This document shows, one piece after another, positions 48,491-60,600 of a stretch of 64,000 nucleotides of DNA. Source of the DNA: Cladobotryum mycophilum. Lineage: Eukaryota > Ascomycota > Sordariomycetes > Hypocreales > Hypocreaceae. The DNA lies in assembly GCA_036429605.1 (NCBI GenBank), contig CM071589.1, positions 7,502,001-7,566,000 on the forward strand, written 5' to 3'. Position 1 is the stretch's first letter. Every line of letters begins with the position of its first letter. Under the pieces are notes generated by a model. The model was not told where the DNA came from. It saw nothing but the letters and a program-made list of their open reading frames with translations, and did no database searches. Made by a program: the position numbers and the translations under genes.

Positions 48491-49917
48491 TGTGGGCGAT
48501 AATGATGATAGTGTTGGCGATGGTACGGGGGGATAGCCGTTGAGGGCTCTGCTTAATGAAGGATAAATTTACACGGAACGTCTGCAGAAGGCTATGGACA
48601 CGTTACCCTCGCGCCCTGATACCCTTCCGATATCGCATTTGGCTATAGGAATCGTGGCCAGTGCTAAAAGAATCAGGGCCATTGTGGCAAAGTTTGTTGA
48701 GACAATGGTCCATCAAGGGTTAAGGAAGCCTGTTTCGTCAGACGACCAACAAACATAATCACTAAGCCTGGATGGGTTATTCCCGAATCCTGAGACTATG
48801 TGGGCGGGCTCTGCTATAACGAGCAAGTTAATCCTACAAGCATAATTTAGGAATGGCCCGTTGGACAATACCCAACATAAGCTCCTCATCCTCCTCCTCA
48901 TCCTCCTCCTTCCTCTTTCTCATTAATAGATTAGAGTTTTACAGGATTTTCTAATGGAGATGCATAAGATGACGAAAAAAGATTTCTTACATGAGGGTCT
49001 AACAAGGATAACAGACTATGTTTACCACCATGTGGAGCTCTCGTTACCTAACAATCTCACCCTCTATCTGACGACTGCGTCTAAGGAGCCATGGGTAATA
49101 CTATAGATCCCAGATAGGCTACGGCCGGCAAACCGACTATCAGAGATTGCTGATTCTCGTCATTATTACGCGGACAAAGGACTATGTGTTACGCCAAGAC
49201 TACCATACGGCTTGCACCTGTATCGAGAACCCCTGTTGCCCCGCCACCGCATGTGCTTCGGCAATTGCGGGATATACGATAAACTACACACGCATATGCT
49301 AGCAATTAGCACAGGCATGAGACAGAAAGCCGCCGTAGAACCCCAATAGGTTACTCATTATTACAGAATTCAAAGCGAATAGCAGCCGTTATCAATTTAG
49401 GTTATATTCGGATCACTTATCTAACCCTTCAAAGACCAGGCTGCGGGTGGACCCGTACCGGTGGAAGCTCCGGTGGGTTCGTGGATCAATGTCTGGCGAA
49501 GCCGCCTTTAGGCTGTAATTTTAAGACAATCCACTTCACGTTATTCCCTTTCATCCGTTGGGCGGTTATCCCGATGTAACTAGAGGTCACGTGTTGGTCA
49601 GCCAAACCCGTAATTTCTCCCTCGTAGCTAGCTGCAGAGATTTACTCTGCATAATGAACCATCTATGCTACTACTTGTGTCTCGGTCCAAAATCATCCTT
49701 CTACAGGCGCCAAGTCGACCGGCGCCGAATACTGTATACTTAATTCAGCTACGTTTGGCGGCTTTCGGCCCCCTGCAATTCCTTCTGCCCCCCCCCCTTT
49801 TTTTTTCAATTGAGGCTTTTGAAAGTTCATTGTCCCATCTGGCCGCCCTCGTGCCTCTGTTGAAGAGCCATCATTCTATACCATCATTCTCACTTCCACT
49901 GCACCGACTTGTCCAGA
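48491..49917. other. Divergent intergenic region between CmcJ-like and SDR genes
   Basis: No gene was recognised in 1.4 kb. It contains a CTC/CAT-rich simple repeat (48882-48915), a CCGGTGG direct repeat (49458-49476), and a C run followed by a T run near 49789-49807, close to the SDR start. It probably holds both promoters. Confidence 0.5.
48882..48915. repeat. CTC/CAT simple repeat
   Basis: Imperfect tandem CTC and CAT triplets, pyrimidine-rich on the plus strand. Confidence 0.8.
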
Positions 49918-50697
49918 ATGGCCCGCATCTTGATCACAGGCTCTACCGATGGCTTTGGCCTCGAGGCCGCCCGTCAGCTGGTTCAGCGCAACCACACCGT
50001 CTATCTCCATGCACGGAACCAACAGCGCGCAGAGGACGCCAAAGCCTTGTGCCCTGGCGCTGCCGGCGTGCTCGTTGGCGACGTCACAAACGTGGCTGAG
50101 ACGCGCAAATTGGCCGAGGAAGCCAACGCCATTGGCACCTTTGACGTGGTCATTCTGAATGCCGGCCTGTTTCACGGCCCCATCCGCAAAACGCCAGACA
50201 CTGGTGTGCCAGCCATGGTCTTTGTCAACGTCCTTGCCCCTTACATCCTTACTTGTCTCCTCAACAAGCCCAAACGTCTTGTCTTTATCAGCTCCATCCT
50301 GCACTTCCAAGCCAAGGCTGACCTCAAGGACATGTGGTGGTTTGAGCGTGGCGAGGCAGAATGGGACGAGTTCCAAGCGTACTGTGACTCGAAGCTGCAG
50401 GTTATGCTCTTTGCCAATGCTGTCGCAAGGCGCTTCAAGGGCACTTCCGTCACAACTGTGCATCCGGGCTATGTCCCAACCAAGCTTGCTGGTAACGAAG
50501 CCACCGACAAGATGGAGGATGGTATCGAGACATACCTCATGCTGGCCGAAGGTGATTACGATCAGAGCCTCACCGGTGTTTACTTTGTTCCCAACAAGAA
50601 GCATGGTGAGCATCTTCCAGCGGCTAGCGATCAAGATCTGCAGGAGCGCGTTGTCAAGGCTTGCGAGGACTTCACTGGTCTTAAGCTCGATGCGTAA
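49918..50697 (+). CDS. Short-chain dehydrogenase/reductase
   Basis: This 259-residue single-exon NAD(P)-dependent SDR has the cofactor motif TGSTDGFG at about residues 7-14, an NAG block (ILNAGLFHG) near 79-87, the catalytic Ser region FISSILHF, and the catalytic pair in YCDSK. HPGYVPTKL near 182-190 is the segment after the active site that binds the nicotinamide. The length is typical of classical SDRs. I chose the ATG at 49918 because MARILITGS starts right at the first beta strand; the frame upstream has only non-ATG codons. A basic residue following the first strand (ARN) suggests NADPH preference. Its position in the cluster fits reduction or oxidation of a pathway intermediate. It appears intact. 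Confidence 0.9.
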   Translation: MARILITGSTDGFGLEAARQLVQRNHTVYLHARNQQRAEDAKALCPGAAGVLVGDVTNVAETRKLAEEANAIGTFDVVILNAGLFHGPIRKTPDTGVPAMVFVNVLAPYILTCLLNKPKRLVFISSILHFQAKADLKDMWWFERGEAEWDEFQAYCDSKLQVMLFANAVARRFKGTSVTTVHPGYVPTKLAGNEATDKMEDGIETYLMLAEGDYDQSLTGVYFVPNKKHGEHLPAASDQDLQERVVKACEDFTGLKLDA

Positions 50698-51324
50698 GCT
50701 CAGCGTGGCGACACTCATTCATAATCGGTATCCATGTTACAAAACGCATGTTCACATTTCAAAACTCGGAGATTTTCCAGAAGCATAGGCTCTGGCCTGC
50801 GCTGGAGTAGCTTCAATTCACAGAATCGCGGTGTCCAGTATAAAAAATAGTCGCGATCACCTAGATAGAAGAGGGAATCTTTCATGGGGGATAGAACCTA
50901 GCATTTTACAAGAACATATGTGTCATAGTTAGCCAGATATAGATAAACTAAAAGATCTGTACAACTATCCTAATCCTCCTACTGTGCATATCTACTGAGC
51001 GAGAATATGCGTGTTAAGTTTTGAAGACGCTCGTGGAAGAAGCCGACTTCAAAAGCTTTCTAAAAAAAAAAGGGTCCAACTTTTTTCTACGATCAATAGA
51101 ATATATTCTACAGTGTTTTAACGGATGAATAAGTTGAAGAAATCTAAATCTAGCAATTGGAAGTCTATATGCTACTGATAGCAGCGGTTGAAGAAATCTA
51201 AATCTAAATCTAAGAATGGGAAGTCTATATGCTACTGATAGCTGCATCTCTAATTACAAGCCCTGAAGGACTATGCTCGTATATACAGAAGAGAACATTA
51301 TGCTAACACTGTTCATCCTCGTAT
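50698..51324. other. Convergent intergenic region with a tandem duplication
   Basis: This is non-coding DNA between the SDR and the FAD oxidase. It holds the duplicated 54-57 bp unit at 51133-51243. Confidence 0.45.
51133..51243. repeat. Two-copy tandem repeat, about 54-57 bp unit
   Basis: GTTGAAGAAATCTAAATCTA begins both copies (51133 and 51187), and GGAAGTCTATATGCTACTGA ends both. The second copy has one extra AATCTA-like hexamer. The repeat lies just beyond the stop codon of the minus-strand oxidase and may belong to its 3' UTR. Confidence 0.9.
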
Positions 51325-53017
51325 CTACATAATTGGCGCATAGAAGCTGAACATCCCATTAGGATCATACTTCGTCTTCAGGCTCTGCAGGCGGCTCTGT
51401 CTCCAGCTCTCACTGCCATACCACTCCTTAGGGCCTTCGTCACCATATGCGTAGTTAACGTAGGCGGGTACATAGTCGCGTCCACTACCCTCATGCAAAA
51501 TCTGTCGAATTTGGTTACCCAAATTAGCGGCCTTCTCCTCCACCACGGGATCTCCGGGCATGTAGGTGAAGAGGGGCGCGACGAGGACATTCTGGTTGCG
51601 GTAGGCGAAGGCGGTACTCTCAGCGTCAACGGCCCTGACGCCTTCCATGGAGTATCCGTCAAAGGTGACCAGAGAGTTGTTGAAGATGGAATCGCCGCGG
51701 ACAGCGTCGGCAAAGACCTCGAAGGCCTGCTTCTGCGCGGCAACGTTGAACGTCTCGAGGTAGATGGGGAATCGAGGGTTCGCAGCTCCGTTCTTCTGAC
51801 AGGGGATGTCCTCTGTGGTGATGCCGACCCACTTGGCGAGGTCCGTGTAGCCACCCGTATGGACTTCGACTGAGAGGGGCTCCAGGGACTGGAAAGGGGC
51901 AGTGTAGACGGAGTCAACGGCTGTGACGCCCTCCTGGATGATCAGAATCTGGATGACGGGCTACACGTAATCATTAGACTATGATCTGGAAGGAATAACA
52001 AGAGCAGAGGGATAGACTCACGTTGCTAGGATCTAAATCGGGCTTATTATTCCAGTATGACCAGTTAATAACGTCGGTGGGCTGGGTGCCGTTCTTGAGA
52101 AGATACTTGTTGACAGTGTCATAAAGCTCCTCGACCTTGGAGCCGCTAAAGGTGAGAATCTCGATAGCCCAATCCTTGTACTCAACGTCGAAGATCTTGG
52201 AGGTGACAGAGGTCACAATGCCAAAGTTGTGGCCAGCACCCTTGAGAGCCCACCAGAGATCGGAGTTGGAGTCAACAGTGGCAAGAGTGCCGTTAGCAAG
52301 CACAATGTTTATCGACTCGAACTGGTCGCCAACAAGTCCATGGCGGCCCTGAAGCCAGCCGTGACCACCACCCAAGGCAGGGCCTAGGTAACTGACACAT
52401 TCGCAGCAACCAGTGACTAGTTAGGTTGAGTTAGCATATTCTAAGGTTTTTGGCTTTGATGCCGTTATGATTTGAGCTAGAACCCACCTGCCTGCTTTCC
52501 AGCGTCCCAGAGCGTGTGAACCAACAGTTTCGAGATAGTTCCTCCAGCAACAGTAACAGTTTTTCCATCTTCAGCGATGTTGACACCGCTAAGCTGGTCC
52601 AGGTAGATCTCGATACCCCCTTCATCTGTCCTAGGGTAGTGATTGCTCCGTGGGCGCCATTGTAGGCAAGGAAAGTCAAGTTCTTCTGGTTGGCGAATTT
52701 CACCTATACAGATATTAGCGGGCTGCAACTGTGTAAAGACAGATGGGTCAACAGAAGCTTACCGTCTCAACGACATCATTTTCCGTGCCGGGTACAACGA
52801 CAACATTCACCGTAGGTGGCTTCAAGTTGGACCACCGACTGGAAGCCTGGTTGAATTCGTCCGAGCCAGGGTAGTAAACTTTTGCGTTGACGGAAAGCTT
52901 CTCACTGAGTGCCTTAAAGTCGGCATCGCGAGGCCAAAGGTTCCTTGCGGTAAACAGACTCTGAGAGGCCGAGGTAACAGCCCAGGCGGCCACGGCGGTA
53001 ATGACTTGCAAACGCAT
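51325..53017 (-). CDS. Secreted BBE-type FAD-linked oxidase, one apparent frameshift
   Basis: This flavin oxidase is of the berberine-bridge-enzyme/6-hydroxynicotine-oxidase type, about 500 aa. The N-terminus looks like a signal peptide (MRLQVITAVAAWAVTSASQS). The FAD-binding domain shows FLAYNGAHG, which supplies the His for flavin attachment, and GPALGGGHGWLQGRHGL after a Cys-bearing segment. The C-terminal BBE motif is YVNYAYGDEGPKEWYG. Introns are 52704-52762, 52417-52487 and 51961-52021, all GT-AG and all joining in family-consistent frames. Exon 2 is broken at a run of five G on the coding strand (plus 52616-52620), where one missing base accounts for the shift; the rest is open. I suspect a sequencing error. 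Such oxidases commonly dehydrogenate or cyclise fungal metabolites, possibly outside the cytosol here. Confidence 0.86.
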
Positions 53018-54180
53018 GTTAATTAAAGAAAAGAAGAATCTAATGCACGATAAGTCTCATTGTCTCAGCAGAATCCAGCCGGGAGATAAAATAATTTATA
53101 ACTCTAGCCATGAATCCTGAGCATCATCTTTTAAGGGGCTCGTATAGCCTTCCTTACTACAGGCTCTCTTAGGAAACCCTCTATTACGGGCAGCATGGAC
53201 CTGGCTGGGCCCTGGCTTGAGGCGGACTTAACAAGTCAGCCAGCAAGCTACACGGGGGCTATAAACGGCCCGAAGGAGCTCATCGTACCCTTTCGCTAGA
53301 GCTTATCCATCATGGCGGGTTAACATAGCGGGACAAAATAGGCAAGCTAGGGCGGCTCGGCTGTAGCCTCGTTTTGCAAGGCTTGTTTTAGCTGGCTGTT
53401 GTGTTACCGGCAACTTCCTGTAGCAGCAAAGTATTAGGCGCTACGTTCGGAAGCACTGGAGCATCGTAGAGTGTGATTTAATCCAATTCCACACTGTATA
53501 CTTTTAGCGCCCCCTGTAAGGCCAGCGGGCTCTGACGGAATTAAGCTGTTTTGCTGTAGTGGAAGGATGGCAGATTACGCAGCCATAGACCCGTAACGTT
53601 GGTAGTGCTGACCTTTGTCTTGCTAGTAAATGATGTAAATATTGATATTACGTACCGGCAAGCAACTACGGATAAGGAAATAGGCCGGTGTTTTGTGTCC
53701 ATTGCACGACAAGACAGCTCCGTACTCCCTAACCGCTCAAACATTGAACGCTAAGTCCAATAACCCAATAACAATATTACCGGATAACTGTATATAGGCT
53801 TACAATAAAAGCTCATAGGTTTTAAAAGTCTATGCACAATTGAGTAAAAGAAATAAATTAAAAGATTTATTTAAATAGTATATACTATAAATATAATAAT
53901 AAAACGAATAATATTTAATATTTAATTGTAGCTAATTAATTATAGTTTTAAAAAAGAAATATTAAAATATTAAAAATAAAATAATTTTTTAATTATTAAT
54001 GTAATAGGAAAATATATTAAGCGTGTGCTGTATGGGTTAAAACATACTGCTACCCTATTGCTCCCTTTTAGCAAGCTTAAGTCTTAAATATACTATAAGC
54101 CATTGTACATGTATCTGACTAAAAAAAACCCTTGATGTAATTAATATAAACATTTAGTATTAACATTTAATATAAAATTA
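53018..54180. other. Intergenic, partly AT-rich
   Basis: 53018-53760 has ordinary composition and no gene (the open frame at 53541-53744 is featureless). 53770-54180 is AT-rich and RIP-like, with no recognisable element ends. Confidence 0.45.
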
Positions 54181-54310
54181 TAATACTAGATCCTATTGCT
54201 CAGCTTACCCTAATCCACTGTTAATATATAATACTATGATCTAAGCAATCCTTGTTAGGAATCACCTAGAGCGTCACTTCGGGTAATACGGTTGTCAGAT
54301 CGTTAGACTC
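54180..54310 (+). promoter_or_regulatory. Upstream block shared with the asparagine-synthetase promoter
   Basis: The 16 bases TCGGGTAATACGGTTG (54279-54294) are identical to those at 44308-44323 and lie 334 bp before the NRPS start. Surrounding sequence is similar over roughly 110-150 bp with transitions that may be RIP. It contains a CGG-N6-CGG direct repeat. It could be a co-regulatory site or the end of a dispersed repeat. Confidence 0.5.
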
Positions 54311-54612
54311 ATATAGCGTCGGTAAATCTCCCTATGAGGGTTATAATCCACATGATGCAAGGCAGTGCACCTAATCCTTCTAGAAAGCACGCAAATCCTG
54401 TATCTTTGTCTAGCGCTTATGTGGAGTGTTGAAGTCAGTTCCCTAGCTACGAAGTGAAGAGTATACATTTGAAAGTGGTTGGGGTTGAGTAGACTAATAA
54501 ACAGCTATTGATATCGAGGGTTGATGCGGATTATTTGCTCACTTGCTGAGAACTATCAACTTCTTTACATACTATCGAAATAAGCAAATTCTGTCTCAAA
54601 AAATCAGTCTCC

Positions 54613-57600
54613 ATGGCCCCCCCTCCAGATCACCGTCGTATAGCTCAGAATATAGGGTTCAGCGAGACTTTGAAAGAAACGAAACGCGGTTACCCACCAT
54701 CAATATCCCATGTGCAGGTCTAAGCAACCAGTTTCTTGCCAATTGGCTACACAAGGAGCAAAAAAGCCACCTGGAGCTTCTCCAGGCTGCATGGGCACTT
54801 TCGCTTCGGAGCTATACAGGCTCTGACGACGTCTGGTTTAGCTGCCTGAATCCAAAACAGTACGTAACCAGGATAACTAGCTTTCTTGCATTGTGACTAA
54901 CAGCTAGAAATGAAGAAATTATTACTGCTATGTCTCGCCCTCGCAATCTGTACGAAGTCTCTTCGATAAAAGCCGCGCGGAATCAACCGAAATAAATATT
55001 GGGATTTGTCTGGGGGCCAAGTCTGTTGTCTACGATAAGCACGAGCACCAAGACAAAGACAATGGTGCGAGACTTTCTGATCTCAGAGAGGTAATAATGA
55101 TCCATAGTTTGACAAGCAAGATATTGCAATACTGACTGCTGAAATTTAGTTTGATCTCGCTATATGTTTCTCGCAGGGAACGGTGACGAAACGTCCTGCC
55201 GTTGGGTTTCACCATAAGCCCTCGGTCGTATCGACTGATTTGGCTACAATGATTGCAACAACAGTCGCCAAAGCCATCGAGGAAATAGTCTTTCATGCTG
55301 ATTCCTTGATTGAAACGCTGGATATATGTAGTGACGCAGACATCAACCGTCTATATCGATGGAACTCATGTGATGAAATACCCTCCCCACAATGCATACA
55401 TCACGTCATATCACAGAGATGTGATACTCAACCAGAAGCTATTGCCGTGGCGGCTTGGGATGGAAAGTTTACCTATTCAGAGCTGGATGGCCTATCCTCA
55501 GCTCTAGCAACACGGCTTCAACAACTTGGGGTTGGCCCAGAAATTTTCGTCCCGCTTGTATTTGACAAATCAAGATGGGCCGTAGTTTCCCTTTTAGGTG
55601 TTCTGAAAGCTGGTGGCGCATATTTCTTTCTCAACCCTTCCCATCCGATCCACTATAGCCGCAGCTTGTGCTCTTCTCTACATCCCGAGCTTGCGCTATG
55701 CTCTCCACAACACACCACACTTGCCAAGTCTTTTGCTGGCGAGGTTCTCATAGTTGGGGAAGAGCTCTGTGAGCTCCCCAGATCGTTACAGGTCGACGGA
55801 AAAACCCAACAGTCGACATCAAGAACAAGCACGTCAAACGCCATGTATATAACTTTCACTTCTGGGACCACCGGTACGCCGAAAGGCATAATTACCGAGC
55901 ATTCTGCCTTTTACTCAATGGCCATGGTCAACGGTAAAGCGCTTCACGTCACCGCTGCAACAAGGATGTTGCAATTCGCGTCGTACACATTCGATGTAAG
56001 CAATCGAGATATGCTCATCACTCTCATGTTTGGCGGATGCGTCTGCATTCCGTCTGAGAATGATCGTCTCAATGACCTCTCTGGGTTCATTAATCGCCAC
56101 TCCGTCAATCTGGCAAGTCTGACGCCATCTATGGCGAGTACTCTGACTCCTGTTTCCTGCCCGAGCTTGCAAGGGTTGGTTCTCGGAGGAGAGCCTATGG
56201 CCGATAGCCACATTTCTACTTGGGCTAAACATGTGCGTCTTTTCAATGCATATGGAGTGAGTGAAAGTGCGGGAATAGCATCTTTGGCATCAAATATACA
56301 AGAAGGCTACTCCCCAGGCAATATTGGCTTTGGAAGCGGATCAACTTTATGGGTCGTCTCGATTGACCAACGCGACAAGCTGGCACCAATTGGCGCCCTG
56401 GGAGAATTGGTTATTGAGGGACCATCCGTTGCACGTGGCTATATGGGCGAAAAAGAGCGAACCGAGAAGCAATTCACGTCGAATCCGGAGTGGAGAAAAA
56501 GGATTCGTGGACGATTTAGCGAGAATCAACCATGGAACAGGGTCTTCCATACCGGCGACTTGGTGCGGTACAACATTGACGGGTCGCTAAATTTTCTGGG
56601 GAGAAAAGATCATCAAATAAAGATCAACGGCCAGCGAATTGAGCTGCCGGCAATTGAGCATCATATATCGGCATGTGCCGAAGTCACCAAGTCTGGTTTT
56701 CGTCACATCGCCGTCGTCACAATCCAGAGTGCGTCAAATAGCTCTACCAAGCTTCTCTCGTTCCTGGGACTTGATACATCTAGAGAACAAGATGCTCCGT
56801 CTCAAATTTTGACAAAGAAATTGAAGGACATGGAGACCCTGAAGGCAACCCTCACAGAACATCTGCTGCATTACTTGCCGAAATTCATGGTTCCAGTGGA
56901 CTTCATTTTTCTGGAGCACATGCCGCTCACAACATCAGGCAAGATTAATCGACTCCTTCTACAAGAGGCAGCTGCACTAGTCGGCAACCAGATGAGGAAT
57001 CCTGACGCATCCGATTCAAATTTCAATCAAATGGCAACAACGCCCAGAGAGAGAGTTTTGACCCAATCTTGGGCAACGATTCTGGGTATCAAAAATACAA
57101 CCGTGACGCGGAACGACTGTTTTTTCCAGCGTGGAGGGGACTCCATTGCCGCTATCAAAATGTCCGCTAACCTTCGTGAGAAGGGCTTTATATTATCGGT
57201 GTCGGATATATTCAAGTTTTCGACCTTGTCGGACATGGCATCAGCGCTGGTTGAAGATAGCAGATCTTTGCCAGCAGCGGTGCCTACCTCCTTTTCATTG
57301 ATAAACAACCGTCAGACCGTCCTTGACGCGGTTTCAGAACAGCTTGGTGTGCGTATTGACCATATAGAGGATGTTTACCCATGCACGCATATCCAGCAGG
57401 GCTTGATAGCGTTGACGGCGCAAAATAATGATGCATATATTGGCAGTTACACCTGGTCCTTGGCCAAATCTCTCAACGTGGAGAGATTCAAGGACGCATG
57501 GAAGGCAGCTTGGGTGCACAATCCCATTCTTCGCACCAGAGTTGTGCAGATACCGGACGGCATCTTCCAGGTTGTCATGAGGACCGACATGCCGTGGAAT

Positions 57601-60600
57601 ACTGTCATTGGCATGACCGAGAAGGAATTGGTGCAAATTGATATCAATGACGGACCGCTTGTCCAGTTTTATCTCAATAATGATTTTTTCCGGTTGGACA
57701 TTCATCATTCTTTGTTTGACGAATGGTCCCTTGGCCTGATCATGGCACAAGTCGAGCGTGCATACGGGGGGAAAGGCTTTATGTGCAGCCATTCAGTCCA
57801 TTCGTTCAACACCTTCTTCAGCAAAGCAACACTGCCATGCAAGAATTTTGGCGTCAGGAATTTTCTGGCCTCCAGGCGAAGCATTTCCCAATTAGCGCAT
57901 CCAAACCAACCAGCGCCAGGCAATCCACCGACACGGTAGTCCTGGAACATGAGCTACAATTTGAAGGCGGGATCCCCACCAAATATACGCTCTCATCTAT
58001 CTTGCGACTTGCATGGGCCATTGTTCTATGGCACCAAACGGGTAGCGAAGACGTCGTATTTGGAGCCACAGTCAGCGGCCGCAATGCGAACGTTGATGGA
58101 ATCGACCAGCTTAGCGGACCGACCTTGGCGACGCTGCCAGTACGCATCAAACTACCAACGAGCCAGTCTCTCCGCATAGCCTTATCGCAGATTCAAGACC
58201 AATTTGCCAACATGATGGACTATGAGCAAACTGGGTTGTCAGGCATTCGACAGGCTGGAAGAGAGGCTGCTGAGGCGTGCAACTTCCAGAATCTACTGGT
58301 TGTGCAACCGTATGAACAGCAAATTGCGTCTCACATGTTCGAAGGACCAAACGGCTCATCTCCACTTTCTGACAACGTGAAAGCTTTTGCCAGCTACCCA
58401 CTAGTGTTGATATGCCGTCCAGAAAAGAGTGGAATCACCATGAAGGCAGCATTTGACTCTGCTGTTCTGGCACCCGCCGCCACAGATGGTATTCTCCGAC
58501 AACTGTCACATGTTATCCAGCAGCTCATTACATCCGACTCAATGAGTATCGCAGAAGTTAACATGGTACCTCCGGAGGACATGGCCACGTTGAGAAAATG
58601 GAATGATGTCCTCCCCAAGGCTGTCGACACTTGTATCCATGATGGCATCCGGCAATTATGCATTGCCCAGCCCGAGAAACTTGCCGTTCACTCCGAGGGT
58701 TTGGATCTGACATATGCGCAGCTTGAAAATTATTCAAATCAATTTGCGCAGCATCTGATCAGCGCGGGGATCAAGCAGGGTGACTTCGTGCCCCTCTTAT
58801 TAGAGCGGTCACCATGGGTCCCAGTTATCGTACTAGCAGTTCTAAAGACTGGCGCTGCTTTTGTACTTCTGGACCTTTCACACCCCGTTAAGAGGTTGCG
58901 AACAATGTGTTCCAAGGTTGATGCTAGAATTGTTGTTTCTGTCAAGGAACACGCCGAGACCAGTGACATGCTTCTGCTTCCGGTCATCTTGTTTGAACCC
59001 AACGCTCTTGTGCATGGTCTGGATAGACAGACAATAGCTTCTGAGTCCAAACTGCCGACTGTAGTTACGACTCCGAATTCTCCTGCGTGTGTTGTCTTCA
59101 GCTCAGGCTCTACCGGGCTTCCCAAGGGCATTGTGCTTTCACATGGTGCAATCGCTACAAGTGCAACTGTCATGCGCAACCATGGAATGCTTAAGCCAAA
59201 CAGTCGCGTCTTTCACTTTGCCTCATTCGCGTTCGATATCAGTATCGGCGAGATCCTGTTCACTCTTGCGGCGGGCGCGTGTATCTGCGTACCCCATGAG
59301 GAGGAGCGAAGGGGGAATCCAGCAAAAGCAGCAGGTGACCTCAAGGTGACATGGGCCCTTCTAACCCCCTCTGTGATTAATCTATTCGACCCATCAGATG
59401 TACCCACCTTGGAAGTGCTAGGGTCGGCTGGTGAACCTCTTACCCAGCGCATTGTGGACGTGTGGGCTCACAGGGTGAAGCTATACGGGATGTACGCACC
59501 AGCAGAATGTACCGTCATCTCTCATATCACACAAATTTTGCCCGAAACCGCTTGCTCCAACATTGGCCGAAGTTTTGGAGCGGTTTCTTGGGTAGTCGAT
59601 CCATCAAATCACAATCGGCTAGTCCCTATCGGCTCTGTTGGCGAGCTGATCGTGGAAGGTCCCGTAGTTTCGTCTGGGTATATCAACGACGCAGAGAAGA
59701 CAAAAGATGTCTTCATTACCAGTCCGCCTTGGCTTGCTGAGGTCCGCTCTGATTCCGACAGGCTGTACAAAACTGGAGACCTCGTCAGACAGACAAAGGA
59801 TGGCTCGCTTTTGTTTCTCGGAAGGAAAGATGATCAAGTCAAACTGCATGGACAGCGACTTGAAGTGGGAGAAATCGAGCATTGCATAAGCTCTTCGTGC
59901 ACAGCCATCCGAACCGCTGCTGTTGAGTGCATCAAAATTCCAGAGCAAAACAATCGAGTCTTGCTGATTGCATTCATTTGTCCACAAGTAGAGGGAGATT
60001 GGGGACAGCTCTTGGACGATAAATCACCGGACTCGAGTGATTTGAAACTTATTGGGCCTGCCAGTGATCAATTCTACCAGGTCATCCAATCACTAGAAGC
60101 AGCTCTACGAGAGCTCCTTCCCCCTACATGATTCCGTCCTTCTTTGTACCGCTTGATGATGTTCCTCTCAGCTTATCGGGCAAAGTCAATCGGCGTCTGC
60201 TTCGGGAGCAATCCACAAACTGGCCGTTGAAGAAGCTAGAGCTGTATCAATTGAGAAGCAGAACTCTTGCCGCAGAAGAAGTTCCCATCACGGCGCACGG
60301 TCGGGAAATCCAACGAATTATTGGCGAGGCACTCAATTTGGATACGAAATCGATACCCATGAACAGCAACTTTTTTGGCATTGGAGGAGATTCAATTTCG
60401 GCTATGCGTGTTTCTATGCTTGCAAGACGTAGAGGACTACGCTTGACTGTCACGGATATCTTCACGCACCAAATCCTATCAAAAATAGCTGCAACGTGCT
60501 CTACAGACAACGAAAATACCAGCAAGGTCTCCAAAAGATCTAGTCCAGCCATGGGTTCATCACATCATTGCGAGATTGCGCATGACAAACTCCCCATTCG

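Noticed and set aside
47582..48502. Plus-strand open frames opposite the CmcJ-like gene
   Set aside because: They are shadows of a long, family-matching minus-strand coding sequence.
54860..54915. Intron acceptor at CTAG (54907) in the first NRPS intron
   Set aside because: It leads into a stop within about 30 codons unless another frameshift is assumed. The AAG acceptor at 54915 keeps one open frame to the next intron, so I preferred it, though it is not certain.
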